The notes: a model not told the origin generated them from the sequence alone. 49,452 nucleotides of DNA from an uncultured Pelagibacteraceae bacterium (GCA_902617805.1 CACMYF010000005.1:1-49452), one strand, 5' to 3'. Positions 8,908 to 19,010 are shown, counted from the first letter of the stretch. Made by a program: numbers and translations.

Positions 8908-10103
8908 TTTATAGAAGATTTTTCTTTAATACCTTCTAAGAGTTTTAAGCATTTTTTTAATTCATCTAAAATTATAAATTCATCAATTTTATGAGCTTGT
9001 TCAATTGAACCAGGACCACACACAACTGTACTAATACCTATTTCCTGGAATAGACCTGCCTCTGTTCCAAAAGAAACAACCTGTCTAGAATTATCTCCAG
9101 TTAAACTTGATATTAATTCACATGCATCTGATTTGTTCTTTCTATCAAATCCAATTATTTCACCTATAATATTTTTTTCAATTGAAGCGTTAGGAAAAAC
9201 TTTTTTCATGTCTGGAAGCAAAACGTCATTTGCGTATTTATCTATTTCCTGATTTAAAAATATACCATCTTCTTTTACAACAGGTCTTGTTTCCCAATTA
9301 ACATGACATTTATCTGCGATTACGTTGTGGGCTATACCACCAAACACCCCACCAATTGATAGAGTAGAAAAAGGTGGATCAAAAATAGAGTCTTTTGGTT
9401 CTCTTTCTTTTAGTTTTTCTCTTAATTCAATTAATTTATTTACATATCTTGATGCGTACTCAACAGCACTTACACCTTTATGAGGGGCTGAACTATGTCC
9501 TGCCAGACCTTTAAAATGTGTTGTGTATTCATAACATCCTTTGTGTGCATCAATAATCTTCATGTTGGTAGGTTCGCCAACAATACAAATACCATCTTTA
9601 ATATTTCTTCTCTTTAACTCTTCAATTAATATTGGGGCACCTATACATGCTGTTTCTTCATCAAATGTAAAAGAAAAATGAATATCTCTATCTAAATTAG
9701 ATTTTGAATAAATTGGTGCATATGCCAAAGCACATGCAATAAAACCTTTCATATCACATGAACCTCTTCCATATAATTTATCATCCTTAATTGTTGCAGT
9801 AAAAGGGTCAGAGCTCCAACCCTTTGAAACAGGAACAACATCTGTATGACCTGATAAAATTATTGGTTTTTTGTTGTTTGAACTTTTAGCTTTAAGAGTT
9901 GCAAATAGATTTACTCTTTTTTTTTCATCATCATAAGTTCTAAAAGAAGTTGCACCTAATTTTTTCAAGATATCATCACAGTAATTAATTAAGGCAGTAT
10001 TATTCTCACCAGATATAGTTTTAAAACCAATTAAGTCTGTTAAAATTTTTACAGAATTATTAAATAAAAGATCTAAATTATTTTCTGTACTCATATTTTT
10101 CAT
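8904..10103 (-). CDS. argE: Acetylornithine deacetylase-like M20 metallohydrolase
   Basis: M20-family di-zinc amidohydrolase, 399 aa, expected to remove acetate from N-acetylornithine in arginine synthesis. Metal and catalytic positions are seen in SGHTDVVP (H86, D88), GRGSCDMKG (D117) and FDEETACIGA (E149/E150), with HKGCYEY and GLAGHSSAPHKG in the lid domain. Length and motifs fit ArgE rather than DapE, but related M20 deacylases cannot be excluded. Two starts are close, ATG at 10103 and ATG at 10094; the longer is given. It is divergent from csaA with only 18 bp between, so the promoters must overlap the genes. Confidence 0.8.
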   Translation of the reverse strand: MKNMSTENNLDLLFNNSVKILTDLIGFKTISGENNTALINYCDDILKKLGATSFRTYDDEKKRVNLFATLKAKSSNNKKPIILSGHTDVVPVSKGWSSDPFTATIKDDKLYGRGSCDMKGFIACALAYAPIYSKSNLDRDIHFSFTFDEETACIGAPILIEELKRRNIKDGICIVGEPTNMKIIDAHKGCYEYTTHFKGLAGHSSAPHKGVSAVEYASRYVNKLIELREKLKEREPKDSIFDPPFSTLSIGGVFGGIAHNVIADKCHVNWETRPVVKEDGIFLNQEIDKYANDVLLPDMKKVFPNASIEKNIIGEIIGFDRKNKSDACELISSLTGDNSRQVVSFGTEAGLFQEIGISTVVCGPGSIEQAHKIDEFIILDELKKCLKLLEGIKEKSSIN

Positions 10104-10121
10104 CCATTATATATTAATTAT

Positions 10122-10463
10122 ATGAAAGAACAAATTACCTACGATATATTTGATAAAGTTGATATTAGAGTTGGCACGGTTATTTCAGTAAAAAAAAATG
10201 AAAAAGCTAGAAAACCTTCTTTAGTTGTTGAAGTAGATTTTGGTGATGAAATAGGAATTAAGCAATCGTCTGCTCAAATTACACACTATTACAATGAGGA
10301 AAACCTCAAAGGTAAACAGGTAATAGGCGTTTGTAATTTTCCAGAGAAAAATATTGCTGGTGTGGTTTCTCAAGTTCTTATTCTTGGATCAATTGATAAA
10401 GAAGGAAAAGTAATATTAGTTCATCCGTCTCAAAAATCAGAGAATGGTTTACCTATTGCTTAA
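10122..10463 (+). CDS. csaA: CsaA-like tRNA-binding-domain protein
   Basis: 113-aa protein consisting of a single OB-fold tRNA-binding domain as in CsaA and the C terminus of bacterial methionyl-tRNA synthetase. Visible blocks: FDKVDIRVGTV near the start, KPSLVVEVDFGDEIG, SSAQITHYY, and GVCNFPEKNIAGVVSQVLILG. Length matches CsaA. It is described as an export-related chaperone in some bacteria and as a tRNA-binding protein in structures; its real role is unsettled. Followed 2 bp later by a LysE-family exporter and then aconitase, which look like one transcription unit. Confidence 0.88.
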   Translation: MKEQITYDIFDKVDIRVGTVISVKKNEKARKPSLVVEVDFGDEIGIKQSSAQITHYYNEENLKGKQVIGVCNFPEKNIAGVVSQVLILGSIDKEGKVILVHPSQKSENGLPIA

Positions 10464-10465
10464 CA

Positions 10466-11059
10466 ATGCACCCTGAAATTTTATCAATCACTTTATTTGG
10501 AATAGTTGCAGCCTTTACTCCAGGACCAAATAATTTTGTAGCATTCTATTCTGGCTTTAATTTTGGAATAAAAAGAACACTTCCACATATCTTTGGAGTA
10601 ACATTTGGTTTCCCATTTCTTTTATTATGTGTAGCTTTAGGATTAATAAATATATTTAAACTTTACCCGATAATTCAAGAAATCTTAAAGTACCTAGGTA
10701 CCTTATTTTTAATTTACTTAGCTTACAAAATATCTTTTTCAGGATCTTCAAATCAGGAAAGCAAAAATTCTAACCCTGTTAAATTTATAGAAACCTTTAT
10801 TTTTCAATTTCTCAACCCAAAAGCAGTAATTGCATCGATAATTGTTGTTTCTACTTACATTAGTCCAGGAGAGTCTTTTGTAAGTTATACGACTCAAATT
10901 ATCATAATGGCTTTAATTGTTTCAGTGACGAGCATAACTCTGTGGACTTTTTTAGGTAAATTTTTCAGGAAATTCGCGACAAATCAGAAATTTATTAATT
11001 ACTTTAATTATGCTATGTCACTGCTTCTTTTAACGAGCATAATAACTTTTTATTTATAA
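10466..11059 (+). CDS. LysE/RhtB-family amino-acid exporter
   Basis: 197-aa inner-membrane protein with about six hydrophobic helices. The family start is recognisable: a first helix ending in AFTPGPNNFVAFYSG, the LysE GPN motif, and FQFLNPKAVIASI at about residues 110-122. Such proteins export amino acids or their analogues; the substrate cannot be told. It begins 2 bp after csaA and ends 1 bp before aconitase, so all three are co-transcribed. Confidence 0.88.
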   Translation: MHPEILSITLFGIVAAFTPGPNNFVAFYSGFNFGIKRTLPHIFGVTFGFPFLLLCVALGLINIFKLYPIIQEILKYLGTLFLIYLAYKISFSGSSNQESKNSNPVKFIETFIFQFLNPKAVIASIIVVSTYISPGESFVSYTTQIIIMALIVSVTSITLWTFLGKFFRKFATNQKFINYFNYAMSLLLLTSIITFYL

Positions 11060-11060
11060 T

Positions 11061-13730
11061 ATGACCCCAGGGAACAAAAATTCTTATAATTCACTTAAAA
11101 AAATTCAAGTAAATGACAAAGAGTATAATTATTACTCTTTAAACGAAGCAGAAAAAAATGGACTTGAAGGAATAAATAAGCTTCCAAAATCTCTTAAAGT
11201 TTTACTAGAAAATTTATTAAGATACGAAGACGACTTAAGTGTAACAAAATCTCAAATAGAGGCGATTAAAAACTGGCTAAAGACAAAAAAATCTAAAACT
11301 GAAATTGCATATAGACCAGCAAGAGTTTTGCTTCAAGATTATACAGGAATACCTGCGGTTGCAGATTTAGCTGCAATGAGAGAAGCGGTTAAAGAAAAAA
11401 ATAAAGATCCAAATACAATAAATCCACTGTCTGCAGTTGATCTTGTAATTGATCACTCTGTGCAAGTCGACCAATCTGCAAAAGCAGATTCTTTTGAAAA
11501 AAATGTCGATATAGAATTTGAAAGAAATGGTGAGAGATATTCTTTTTTAAAATGGGGACAGCAGGCATTTGATAATTTTAGAATAGTTCCACCAGGAACA
11601 GGAATTTGTCACCAAGTAAATCTAGAATATTTGTCAAAAGTTGTTTGGTCAGAAGAATTTAAAGGTGAAAAATATCTTTTTCCAGATACTTTAGTTGGAA
11701 CGGATAGTCATACAACAATGGTAAATGGTTTGTCTGTTTTAGGATGGGGTGTTGGAGGAATTGAAGCTGAAGCAGGAATGTTAGGTCAACCAATTTCTAT
11801 GTTAATACCAGAAGTCATCGGTTTTGAAATGAAAAACAAAATGCCAGAAGGAACTACTGCAACTGATTTAGTATTAACTGTTGTTAAAATTTTAAGAGAT
11901 AAAGGAGTGGTTGGTAAGTTTGTTGAATTTTATGGAGAGGGTTTAAAAAATTTAACACTAGCGGATAGAGCAACAATTGCAAACATGGCACCAGAATATG
12001 GTGCTACTTGTGGTTTTTTTCCTATCGATGAAGAAACATTAAAGTATTTGAAATTTTCTGGAAGAGATCAACAAACTGTTGATATCGTAGAAAATTATGC
12101 CAAGGAACAAGGTTTATGGGCGAGTAACGAAATAGAATTTACTGACATTATATCTTTAGATATGTCCACAGTCGTACCAACTATTTCAGGACCAAAAAGA
12201 CCTCAAGACAAAGTTCTTTTAACAGATGCACCTAGTTCGTTTCAAAAAGTATTGCAGGAAGCTACAAATAAAAATGAAAAGTCAATTTCGAAAGTATCAA
12301 ATACAGATTACGAAATTAAAGATGGCTCAATATTAATTGCTGCAATAACTTCTTGTACGAACACTTCTAATCCAAATGTTCTAATTGGGGCTGGACTATT
12401 AGCTAAAAAAGCTATTGAAAAAGGTTTGCAGGTTAAACCCTGGGTAAAAACTTCTTTAGCACCTGGGTCTCAAGTGGTTACAGACTATTTGGCAAAAGCT
12501 GGATTAAATACGTATTTAGATCAGCTTGGTTTTAATTTAGTTGGGTATGGCTGCACAACTTGTATTGGAAATTCAGGACCAATTCCAGAAAATATTGTTG
12601 AGGCGATCCAAAAAGAAAATATTTATGCAGTTTCAGTTTTATCAGGAAATAGAAATTTCGAGGGAAGAATTTCACCACATATAAAAGCTAACTATTTGGC
12701 TTCACCTCCACTTGTTGTTGCATACGCAATAGCTGGACGTATGGAAGTTGATTTGTACAAAGATGCATTGGGAAAAGATAAAGAAGGAAAAGATGTATTT
12801 TTAAAAGATATTTGGCCTTCAAATAAAGAGATAGAAGAAACTTTAAAAGATTCACTTAATGCTGACATGTTTATACAAAGATACTCAAATGTTTCAGAGG
12901 GCCCAACTCAATGGCAAAAAATTAAAACTGATAAAAGCAGCATCTATAATTGGGATGAGGGATCAACATATGTAAAAAAACCTCCGTTTTTTGACTCGTT
13001 ACCAGATAAACCAGAAGGATTTAAAGAAATTAAGGACGCAAGACCATTATTAATTTTAGGTGATATGGTTACAACTGATCATATATCGCCAGCTGGCAGT
13101 ATTCAAAAAGATAGTCCAACTGGTGAATATTTCATGGAACACCAAATTTTACCTAAAGATTATAATTCATATGGTTCAAGAAGAGGTAACCATGAAGTTA
13201 TGATGCGAGGAACTTTTGCAAATATAAGAATTAGAAACGAAATGGCTCCAGGTACAGAAGGTGGTTTTACAAAGTTATACCCAGAAGAAAAAGTTCTTCC
13301 TGTCTATGATGCGGTTGTTGAATATAAAAAAAGAGGAACAGATTTGGTTGTAATTGGTGGAAAAGAGTATGGAACCGGATCATCTAGAGATTGGGCAGCT
13401 AAAGGAACAAAATTACTTGGGATAAAAGCAGTAATCGCAGAGAGTTTTGAAAGAATCCACCGATCTAATTTGATTGGAATGGGAATATTACCGTTACAAT
13501 TTATCGAAGATGTAAATAGAAAAAATCTAAAATTAATTGGTTCTGAATTAATTAGTATTCTAAATATAGAAAAGGGTGTTAATCCTTCAGATGAAGTGAT
13601 AGTTGAAATTAAATATGCTTCAGGCGAAATAAAGAAAATTAAAACTTTATGCAGAATTGATACAAAAAATGAATTAGAGTATTATAAAAATGGAGGTATT
13701 CTGCAGTACGTTTTAAGGAATATGATTTAG
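11061..13730 (+). CDS. acnA: Aconitate hydratase A
   Basis: TCA-cycle aconitase (citrate to isocitrate), 889 aa, normal for AcnA/IRP-type enzymes. The [4Fe-4S] ligands are C432 in SCTNTSNP, and C498 and C501 in GYGCTTCIGNSGP. Other signatures: GTDSHTTMVNGL, the swivelling domain with TTDHISPAG, GSRRGNHEVM, and GSSRDWAAKG for substrate binding. Cytoplasmic. It follows the LysE gene by 1 bp and precedes a TPR membrane protein gene by 2 bp. Confidence 0.97.
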   Translation: MTPGNKNSYNSLKKIQVNDKEYNYYSLNEAEKNGLEGINKLPKSLKVLLENLLRYEDDLSVTKSQIEAIKNWLKTKKSKTEIAYRPARVLLQDYTGIPAVADLAAMREAVKEKNKDPNTINPLSAVDLVIDHSVQVDQSAKADSFEKNVDIEFERNGERYSFLKWGQQAFDNFRIVPPGTGICHQVNLEYLSKVVWSEEFKGEKYLFPDTLVGTDSHTTMVNGLSVLGWGVGGIEAEAGMLGQPISMLIPEVIGFEMKNKMPEGTTATDLVLTVVKILRDKGVVGKFVEFYGEGLKNLTLADRATIANMAPEYGATCGFFPIDEETLKYLKFSGRDQQTVDIVENYAKEQGLWASNEIEFTDIISLDMSTVVPTISGPKRPQDKVLLTDAPSSFQKVLQEATNKNEKSISKVSNTDYEIKDGSILIAAITSCTNTSNPNVLIGAGLLAKKAIEKGLQVKPWVKTSLAPGSQVVTDYLAKAGLNTYLDQLGFNLVGYGCTTCIGNSGPIPENIVEAIQKENIYAVSVLSGNRNFEGRISPHIKANYLASPPLVVAYAIAGRMEVDLYKDALGKDKEGKDVFLKDIWPSNKEIEETLKDSLNADMFIQRYSNVSEGPTQWQKIKTDKSSIYNWDEGSTYVKKPPFFDSLPDKPEGFKEIKDARPLLILGDMVTTDHISPAGSIQKDSPTGEYFMEHQILPKDYNSYGSRRGNHEVMMRGTFANIRIRNEMAPGTEGGFTKLYPEEKVLPVYDAVVEYKKRGTDLVVIGGKEYGTGSSRDWAAKGTKLLGIKAVIAESFERIHRSNLIGMGILPLQFIEDVNRKNLKLIGSELISILNIEKGVNPSDEVIVEIKYASGEIKKIKTLCRIDTKNELEYYKNGGILQYVLRNMI

Positions 13731-13732
13731 TT

Positions 13733-14377
13733 ATGGATGAAGATTTATCAATTATAAATACCAATACTAGAAATGAAAAAATTAAGAATTTTTTTGTAAA
13801 TAATAAAAATAAAATAATTTCAGGTATAATTATCTTAATAATTATTATAGTTGGTGTTTTTAGTTACGATAAATATTTAATTAATAAAAAAAAAGATATC
13901 TCAGATAGTTATAATTCAATAATCATTGATTATTCAGAAAAAACAAAAGAAAAAACAGCTAGTAGCCTGATTGAAATTGTAAATAAGAAAGATCCAACTT
14001 ATTCACCTTTATCCCTTTATTTCATCATTGATAATAATCTTGTAAGTGATCAGTCTAGAATTAATTCATTATTTGATATATTGATAAACGATACTTCGTT
14101 AGATAGTGAGATTAACAACTTGATTATATACAAGAAGGCACTCTACAATGCAGATAACGCTCAGGAGAGTGATCTTCTAAATATGTTAAATCCACTGATT
14201 AATTCAAAAAGTGTCTGGAAATCACATTCTTTATATTTAATGGCAGAATATTTTTATGCAAATAATCAAAAACAAAAAGCTAAAGAATTTTTCAATCAAA
14301 TAATAGCTTTAGAAAATTCAAATCCAGACATAAGACTTCAAGCAGAGAAAAGATTGAACAGAGACTTGAGTGAATAA
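13733..14377 (+). CDS. TPR-like membrane protein (YfgM-like)
   Basis: 214 aa with a cytoplasmic N terminus of about 30 residues, one membrane helix at about 29-46 (long Ile/Val run), and a periplasmic helical part. The C-terminal segment (about 150-205) has a tetratricopeptide-like pattern (LYLMAEYFYANNQKQKAKEFF). The layout matches YfgM-type proteins, ancillary to the Sec translocon, which usually sit beside bamB as here. It overlaps the BamB-like gene by 8 bp. Sequence is diverged, so the assignment rests on topology and position. Confidence 0.7.
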   Translation: MDEDLSIINTNTRNEKIKNFFVNNKNKIISGIIILIIIIVGVFSYDKYLINKKKDISDSYNSIIIDYSEKTKEKTASSLIEIVNKKDPTYSPLSLYFIIDNNLVSDQSRINSLFDILINDTSLDSEINNLIIYKKALYNADNAQESDLLNMLNPLINSKSVWKSHSLYLMAEYFYANNQKQKAKEFFNQIIALENSNPDIRLQAEKRLNRDLSE

Positions 14378-15668
14378 ATTAATTTTTACTTTCATTGCAT
14401 TATTTTTTCTTAATAATTGTTCATTTAATGAAAACTCCAGAATTTGGAAAGATAAAGAAAATAAATTAGAAACAGATAAAAAAATAACAAAAGTTTTTGC
14501 AGAAGAAAATATAAGTGTTTCAGAATTTAATAGAGATTTAAAATTAGATTTATCCTCAATAAAAATAAATAATAAAAAAAATGAAAATCAAAATAATCTT
14601 GGTTTGCAAAATTACAAAGGTGAATTAGCAAAGATTGGTAACTTCAAATTTTCAAAGTTAGAGGAAATTAATCAATTAGATTTCGAACCGATTTTTTTAA
14701 AAAATGGAATAATATTTTTTGATAAAAAAGGTTCAATTATTAGGTATGATAATAATCAGAAAGTTATTTGGAAAAAAAATCATTATTCAAAATCTGAAAA
14801 AAAATTAAAACCAAAGCTTAATTTTTTACTAGATGGTCAAAATCTTTTAGTGACTGATAGTATAGCAAAATATTATTCTGTGAATATTAGTACTGGAGAA
14901 TTAAATTGGTCAAAAAATAATGAGTATTCATTTAATTCAAATATTAAAATGTATAAAGACAAAATTTTTGTTATTGATTATAAAAATAATCTGAGATGTT
15001 ACAAAATTAAAGATGGTTCTGAATGTTGGAATTTACAAACAGATGACTCATTTACAATTTCTAATATTAAATTTTCTCTAATTATTATAGATGATAATGT
15101 TATTTTTAGTAATTCTATTGGGGATATTACAGCTGTTGATATTGAAACTGGTTTAATTACCTGGCAACTACCTACACAGAGTAGCTCAATAATAAATGAA
15201 ACTTATAATTTTAAGACTTCTAAACTTGTATCGGAAGGAAATTCAATATTTTTTTCAAATAATAAAAACAAGTTTTATTCAATTGATTTAGAAACAGGAA
15301 CTATTAACTGGATAAATGAAGTAAATTCCAATTTAAAACCTATTTTGGTTGGAAATCTAATTTTTACAATCTCTAATGAAGGTTATTTTTATTTAATTGA
15401 TAAGAATAAAGGCAATATAATTCGAATTACAGATCTATTTAAGAATTACAAAGATAAAAAAAGAAAAAATATTTATCCAATTGGTTTTGTAATTGGAGAC
15501 AAAAACGTATTTTTGACTAACTCAGATGGTAAAATGATCATAGCTGGGATTGAGGATGGAAAAATAATAAAAATTGAAAAAGTTTCTGGTGGATTAGTAT
15601 CTGAACCGTTTATATTTAATAACAATTTATATGTAGTAAGAAATGGTTCAATTGTACAATATAACTAA
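14370..15668 (+). CDS. bamB: BamB-like outer membrane assembly lipoprotein
   Basis: 432 aa. A GTG start gives a lipoprotein signal with lipobox LNNC (Cys17). After a linker of about 90 low-complexity residues, PQQ-like beta-propeller repeats run from about 95 to the end. Repeat blades show the typical NISTGELNW, IETGLITWQ and LETGTINW. BamB helps the BamA complex insert outer-membrane proteins. It overlaps the upstream YfgM-like gene by 8 bp. In many alphaproteobacteria the GTPase gene der follows bamB; here a cupin gene follows instead. Confidence 0.8.
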   Translation: MNKLIFTFIALFFLNNCSFNENSRIWKDKENKLETDKKITKVFAEENISVSEFNRDLKLDLSSIKINNKKNENQNNLGLQNYKGELAKIGNFKFSKLEEINQLDFEPIFLKNGIIFFDKKGSIIRYDNNQKVIWKKNHYSKSEKKLKPKLNFLLDGQNLLVTDSIAKYYSVNISTGELNWSKNNEYSFNSNIKMYKDKIFVIDYKNNLRCYKIKDGSECWNLQTDDSFTISNIKFSLIIIDDNVIFSNSIGDITAVDIETGLITWQLPTQSSSIINETYNFKTSKLVSEGNSIFFSNNKNKFYSIDLETGTINWINEVNSNLKPILVGNLIFTISNEGYFYLIDKNKGNIIRITDLFKNYKDKKRKNIYPIGFVIGDKNVFLTNSDGKMIIAGIEDGKIIKIEKVSGGLVSEPFIFNNNLYVVRNGSIVQYN

Positions 15669-15670
15669 AC

Positions 15671-16102
15671 ATGTTCTTAAAATTTTTAGAAAAAATTGGT
15701 AGAAAAAAAATTGTATTAGATAGAGGACCTTCACATCCAAATTTTAAAGAGGCAAAGCCTTGGATGAACCGTTACTATGTTTTGATGAGGTATCGACCTA
15801 AATGGTTTCCGTTCAATATATTAATTCATGAGATGCTAGCAGATGACCATGGAGAAGGAGTTCATAATCACACATTTCCTTATATTACTATTATTTTAAG
15901 AGGTGGTTATTGGGAAACAATAAGCACAGGTAAGTTTTGGCGTCCACCAGGTTATATTGGTTTTAGATCGGCGAACAATTTACATCGAGTAGATTTGGAA
16001 CCAGGAACCAAACCATTAACTTTGTTTATTTCAGGTCCATTTGGGCTAAGAAAGGGACCAAGATCAGAGTATGGTATTGACTTTAAAACTAAAAAAAATT
16101 GA
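15671..16102 (+). CDS. Cupin-fold protein of unknown function
   Basis: 143 aa. A single cupin-like barrel is suggested by GEGVHNHTFPYITIILRGG (first motif with H-N-H metal ligands, about residues 60-78) and by the second motif PPGYIGFRSANNLHRVDL (about 95-112). The end is rich in Gly/Arg/Lys. Function is not recognisable; small cupins bind a metal and can be oxygenases, isomerases or ligand sensors. It starts 2 bp after bamB, and its TGA overlaps the ATG of zapE. Confidence 0.7.
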   Translation: MFLKFLEKIGRKKIVLDRGPSHPNFKEAKPWMNRYYVLMRYRPKWFPFNILIHEMLADDHGEGVHNHTFPYITIILRGGYWETISTGKFWRPPGYIGFRSANNLHRVDLEPGTKPLTLFISGPFGLRKGPRSEYGIDFKTKKN

Positions 16103-17157
16103 TGCCAAAAAAATTTGAAAAAGAATTTATATCTTACTGTAAAAATCAAAATTTAGAGGTTAATCTTAATCAAATCAAAGTAATAAAAAAATTAGAAGAC
16201 TACTATCATGGTAATTATAAATCATTTTTTTCAAAATTATTTTCCAAACAAAAATCTAAAAAAGGATTTTATTTATATGGTGGTGTAGGAGTTGGCAAAA
16301 CAATGATTTTACACTTTTTTTATGATCATCTTGAAGAAAAAAAAATAAAACAGCATTTTAATGAGTTTATGTTAGGTTTTCATGATTTTGTCCATGAACA
16401 AAAAGAAAAAAATGAAGAAAATGTAATCAATCAATTTGTTAAAAATTTAAAATCAAAAGCTTCATTAGTTTATTTCGATGAGTTCCAAGTAACAAATATT
16501 GTTGATGCAATGATTTTAGGAAAACTATTTGAACAAATATTTAAAGAAAATATTAAAATTATTTTTACTTCAAATACTAAAATTTCAGAACTTTATAAAG
16601 AGGGTCTTCAACGTGAACAATTTATACCTTTTATAAAAATAATGGAAGATCAATCTATCGAGTATGAATTAAAAATTGAGGATGATTACAGAAAATCTAA
16701 TGATAATCAAAAACAAAGATATTTTTTCCCACTTAATCAAGAAACCAATTTTAAGATTAACAAATTTTTCAGAACCATAACTAAGAATAAAAAACAATCT
16801 TCAATAACAATTAATGTAAAGGGAAGAGAATTTAAAATAGAAAACTTTTATGAGGGAATTGTTAGATGTGACTTTAATCAACTTTGTGATCAAAATTTAG
16901 GAGCGGAAGATTATTTAGAAATAGTTAAAAACTGTAAATTTATGGTAATAGATCAAATACCTCAATTTAATGATGTAAATTCAAATCAACAACAACGTTT
17001 TATCACTTTGTTAGATGTAATTTATGATAAAAATATTTCATTAGCAGTTACAGCTGATATAAATTTAGATCAATTTACGTCTTCAAGATTATTAGAAAAA
17101 CCATTTAAACGAACCATTAGTCGTTTGTATGAGCTTACATCGAACGAGTATAATTAA
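16102..17157 (+). CDS. zapE: ZapE/AFG1-family ATPase
   Basis: 351-aa P-loop ATPase related to bacterial ZapE and mitochondrial AFG1. Walker A is GGVGVGKT at residues 60-67, Walker B YFDEF at about 124-128. FTSNTKISELY and the GLQREQFIPF motif are characteristic of this family. ZapE interacts with FtsZ at the constricting division ring; AFG1 helps turn over membrane proteins. The start chosen is the ATG at 16102, which overlaps the cupin stop codon (TGATG), a classic coupling arrangement; a TTG one codon earlier is less likely. A 1-bp overlap joins it to the YjbQ gene. Confidence 0.85.
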   Translation: MPKKFEKEFISYCKNQNLEVNLNQIKVIKKLEDYYHGNYKSFFSKLFSKQKSKKGFYLYGGVGVGKTMILHFFYDHLEEKKIKQHFNEFMLGFHDFVHEQKEKNEENVINQFVKNLKSKASLVYFDEFQVTNIVDAMILGKLFEQIFKENIKIIFTSNTKISELYKEGLQREQFIPFIKIMEDQSIEYELKIEDDYRKSNDNQKQRYFFPLNQETNFKINKFFRTITKNKKQSSITINVKGREFKIENFYEGIVRCDFNQLCDQNLGAEDYLEIVKNCKFMVIDQIPQFNDVNSNQQQRFITLLDVIYDKNISLAVTADINLDQFTSSRLLEKPFKRTISRLYELTSNEYN

Positions 17158-17576
17158 TGAAACAAGAATTTTACAATCTTCATATTAAGACCAATGGTCA
17201 AAAGTTATATGAATTTACTAATGATACAATTCATTGGATTGGTCAAAATAACTTTAAAAATGGTATTCTTAATTTAAGTATTCAGCACACAAGCGCCTCA
17301 TTGATTGTTCAGGAAAATGCAGATCCAGATGTACAAACAGATTTAATAAATTATTTTGATAAATTAGTTCCTATGGATAACAAACTATATATTCATACTA
17401 CGGAGGGAAAAGATGATATGCCTGCACATATTAAATCTGCATTAACAAATAATCAAATTTCTCTAAGTGTGAAAGATAGTGAATTGTTGCTTGGAACTTG
17501 GCAGGGCATATATTTATTTGAACACAGATTAGAGGCTCAAAAAAGAACTGTAATCCATCATTTTATTGGAGAATAA
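17157..17576 (+). CDS. YjbQ/UPF0047-family protein
   Basis: 139-aa member of the YjbQ (UPF0047, secondary thiamine-phosphate synthase enzyme) family. Typical residues are LSIQHTSASLIVQENADPDV, the HTTEGKDDMPAHIKS metal-binding block, and LGTWQGIYLFEHR. Such proteins show weak thiamine-phosphate synthase activity, but the physiological role is uncertain. Its ATG overlaps the zapE stop by one base. It ends 8 bp from the convergent photolyase gene, with no clear terminator. Confidence 0.88.
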   Translation: MKQEFYNLHIKTNGQKLYEFTNDTIHWIGQNNFKNGILNLSIQHTSASLIVQENADPDVQTDLINYFDKLVPMDNKLYIHTTEGKDDMPAHIKSALTNNQISLSVKDSELLLGTWQGIYLFEHRLEAQKRTVIHHFIGE

Positions 17577-17584
17577 AACTAAAT

Positions 17585-19006
17585 TTATTTTTTCTTCAAA
17601 GATTGAAAAGCTTCAAGAGCTGCAGCTCTAGCTTTTTCATGAACAACAATAGGACCAGGGTAATCTTTGCCAATAATTGTTTTTATAGCTTCTTGATACT
17701 TTAATTCCATTTCCCATGGTTTGTGAATAAATTTATTTGGAACATTTTTAAGTTCAGGAACCCATTTTTTTACATAATTGCCTTCTTTATCAAATTTTTC
17801 ACCCTGAAGTATTGGATTGAATATTCTAAAATAAGGTGCTGCATCTGCCCCACAGCCAGCAACCCATTGCCATTGAGCAACATTATTTGCTTTATTAAAA
17901 TCTAGTAGACAATTTCTAAAATGCTTCTCACCTTCAGTCCAATTAATTCTCAAATGTTTGACTAAAAATGAACCAACAACCATTCTTATTCTATTATGCA
18001 TCCATCCAGTCTCATATAGTTCTCTCATACCTGCATCGACAATAGGATAACCGGTCATTCCTCTTTTCCATGCTTTTAAGAATTTCTCATTTTTTGCCCA
18101 AGGGAATTTATCAAATTCTTTTCTGAAATTTCCTTTTAAGAATTCAGGGAAATAATTAATTAAACTATGCGAAAACTCTCTCCAACCAAGCTCATTAATA
18201 TATTTTCTATAACCAATTCCTTTTGATTTAATTTCAGAACATTTTTTCCAAATACTGCCTACATGAATTTGGCCATGTTTGATGTAAGGAGATAATTTAG
18301 AGGTTCCTTCGATAGATGGTATATCTCGAGAAGTTCCATAATTCTTAATTTTATTTTCAATTAAATTTTTTAATATTTTTTTTGAGTCATTTTCTGAAAC
18401 TTTCCAATATTTTTCAAATTTTTTATACCAATTTTTTTTTGGTAAAATATCTATTGGTTCAATACACTTTTTAAAAATTGTAATCTTTTTTATTTTCTTT
18501 TTAACAATATAGTTTTTGCTTGGTGGTTGATTTAAATAAACTTGCTCCGCATTTCTCCAGAAAGGGGTAAACACTTTAAAGGGAGTTCCATCATTTTTTG
18601 TTATCTCTTGAAATTCATTTAAAATATTTCCTTTGAAATATTTATAATTGATTTCATTTTTAATAAATAGGTCACGTATTTTTTTTCCTTTAGCTATAAC
18701 ATCTGGCTCATAAATTTTATTCCAATAAACTGAAAGCTTATCCTTTTTATTAAATTTAGAAAAAATTTCTAATTCATCGCCTTTTACTATTTCAAGATTA
18801 ATTTTATAATCTGACAATTCTTTTTTTAAAGTTTCTAGAGATTTATAAACCCACCATTTTTGAGCTTCTCTTTTGTTGTCAAAATCATTATTATCATAAA
18901 TATATAATGCAATTACATTATCATGATTTTGTGTTGCAAAAGATAAAGCAGGATTATTTTCAATTCTAAAATCCTCTCTTATCCAAAAAATACCTGTGCT
19001 ACTCAT
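17585..19006 (-). CDS. phrB: Deoxyribodipyrimidine photolyase
   Basis: Light-driven repair of cyclobutane pyrimidine dimers. 473 aa, full length. The N-terminal antenna-binding alpha/beta domain begins at IFWIREDFRIENNPAL. The C-terminal FAD domain has GTSRDIPSIEGTSKLSPYI, WREFSHSL, TGYPIVDAGMRELYETGWMHN and the conserved WQWVAGCGADAAPYFRIFNP. This is the class I CPD photolyase arrangement; a cryptochrome-like role is less likely. It sits 4 bp after the diaminopropionate lyase gene on the same strand, so the two may be transcribed together. Expected in a sunlit surface-water organism. Confidence 0.95.
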   Translation of the reverse strand: MSSTGIFWIREDFRIENNPALSFATQNHDNVIALYIYDNNDFDNKREAQKWWVYKSLETLKKELSDYKINLEIVKGDELEIFSKFNKKDKLSVYWNKIYEPDVIAKGKKIRDLFIKNEINYKYFKGNILNEFQEITKNDGTPFKVFTPFWRNAEQVYLNQPPSKNYIVKKKIKKITIFKKCIEPIDILPKKNWYKKFEKYWKVSENDSKKILKNLIENKIKNYGTSRDIPSIEGTSKLSPYIKHGQIHVGSIWKKCSEIKSKGIGYRKYINELGWREFSHSLINYFPEFLKGNFRKEFDKFPWAKNEKFLKAWKRGMTGYPIVDAGMRELYETGWMHNRIRMVVGSFLVKHLRINWTEGEKHFRNCLLDFNKANNVAQWQWVAGCGADAAPYFRIFNPILQGEKFDKEGNYVKKWVPELKNVPNKFIHKPWEMELKYQEAIKTIIGKDYPGPIVVHEKARAAALEAFQSLKKK

Positions 19007-19010
19007 TGAT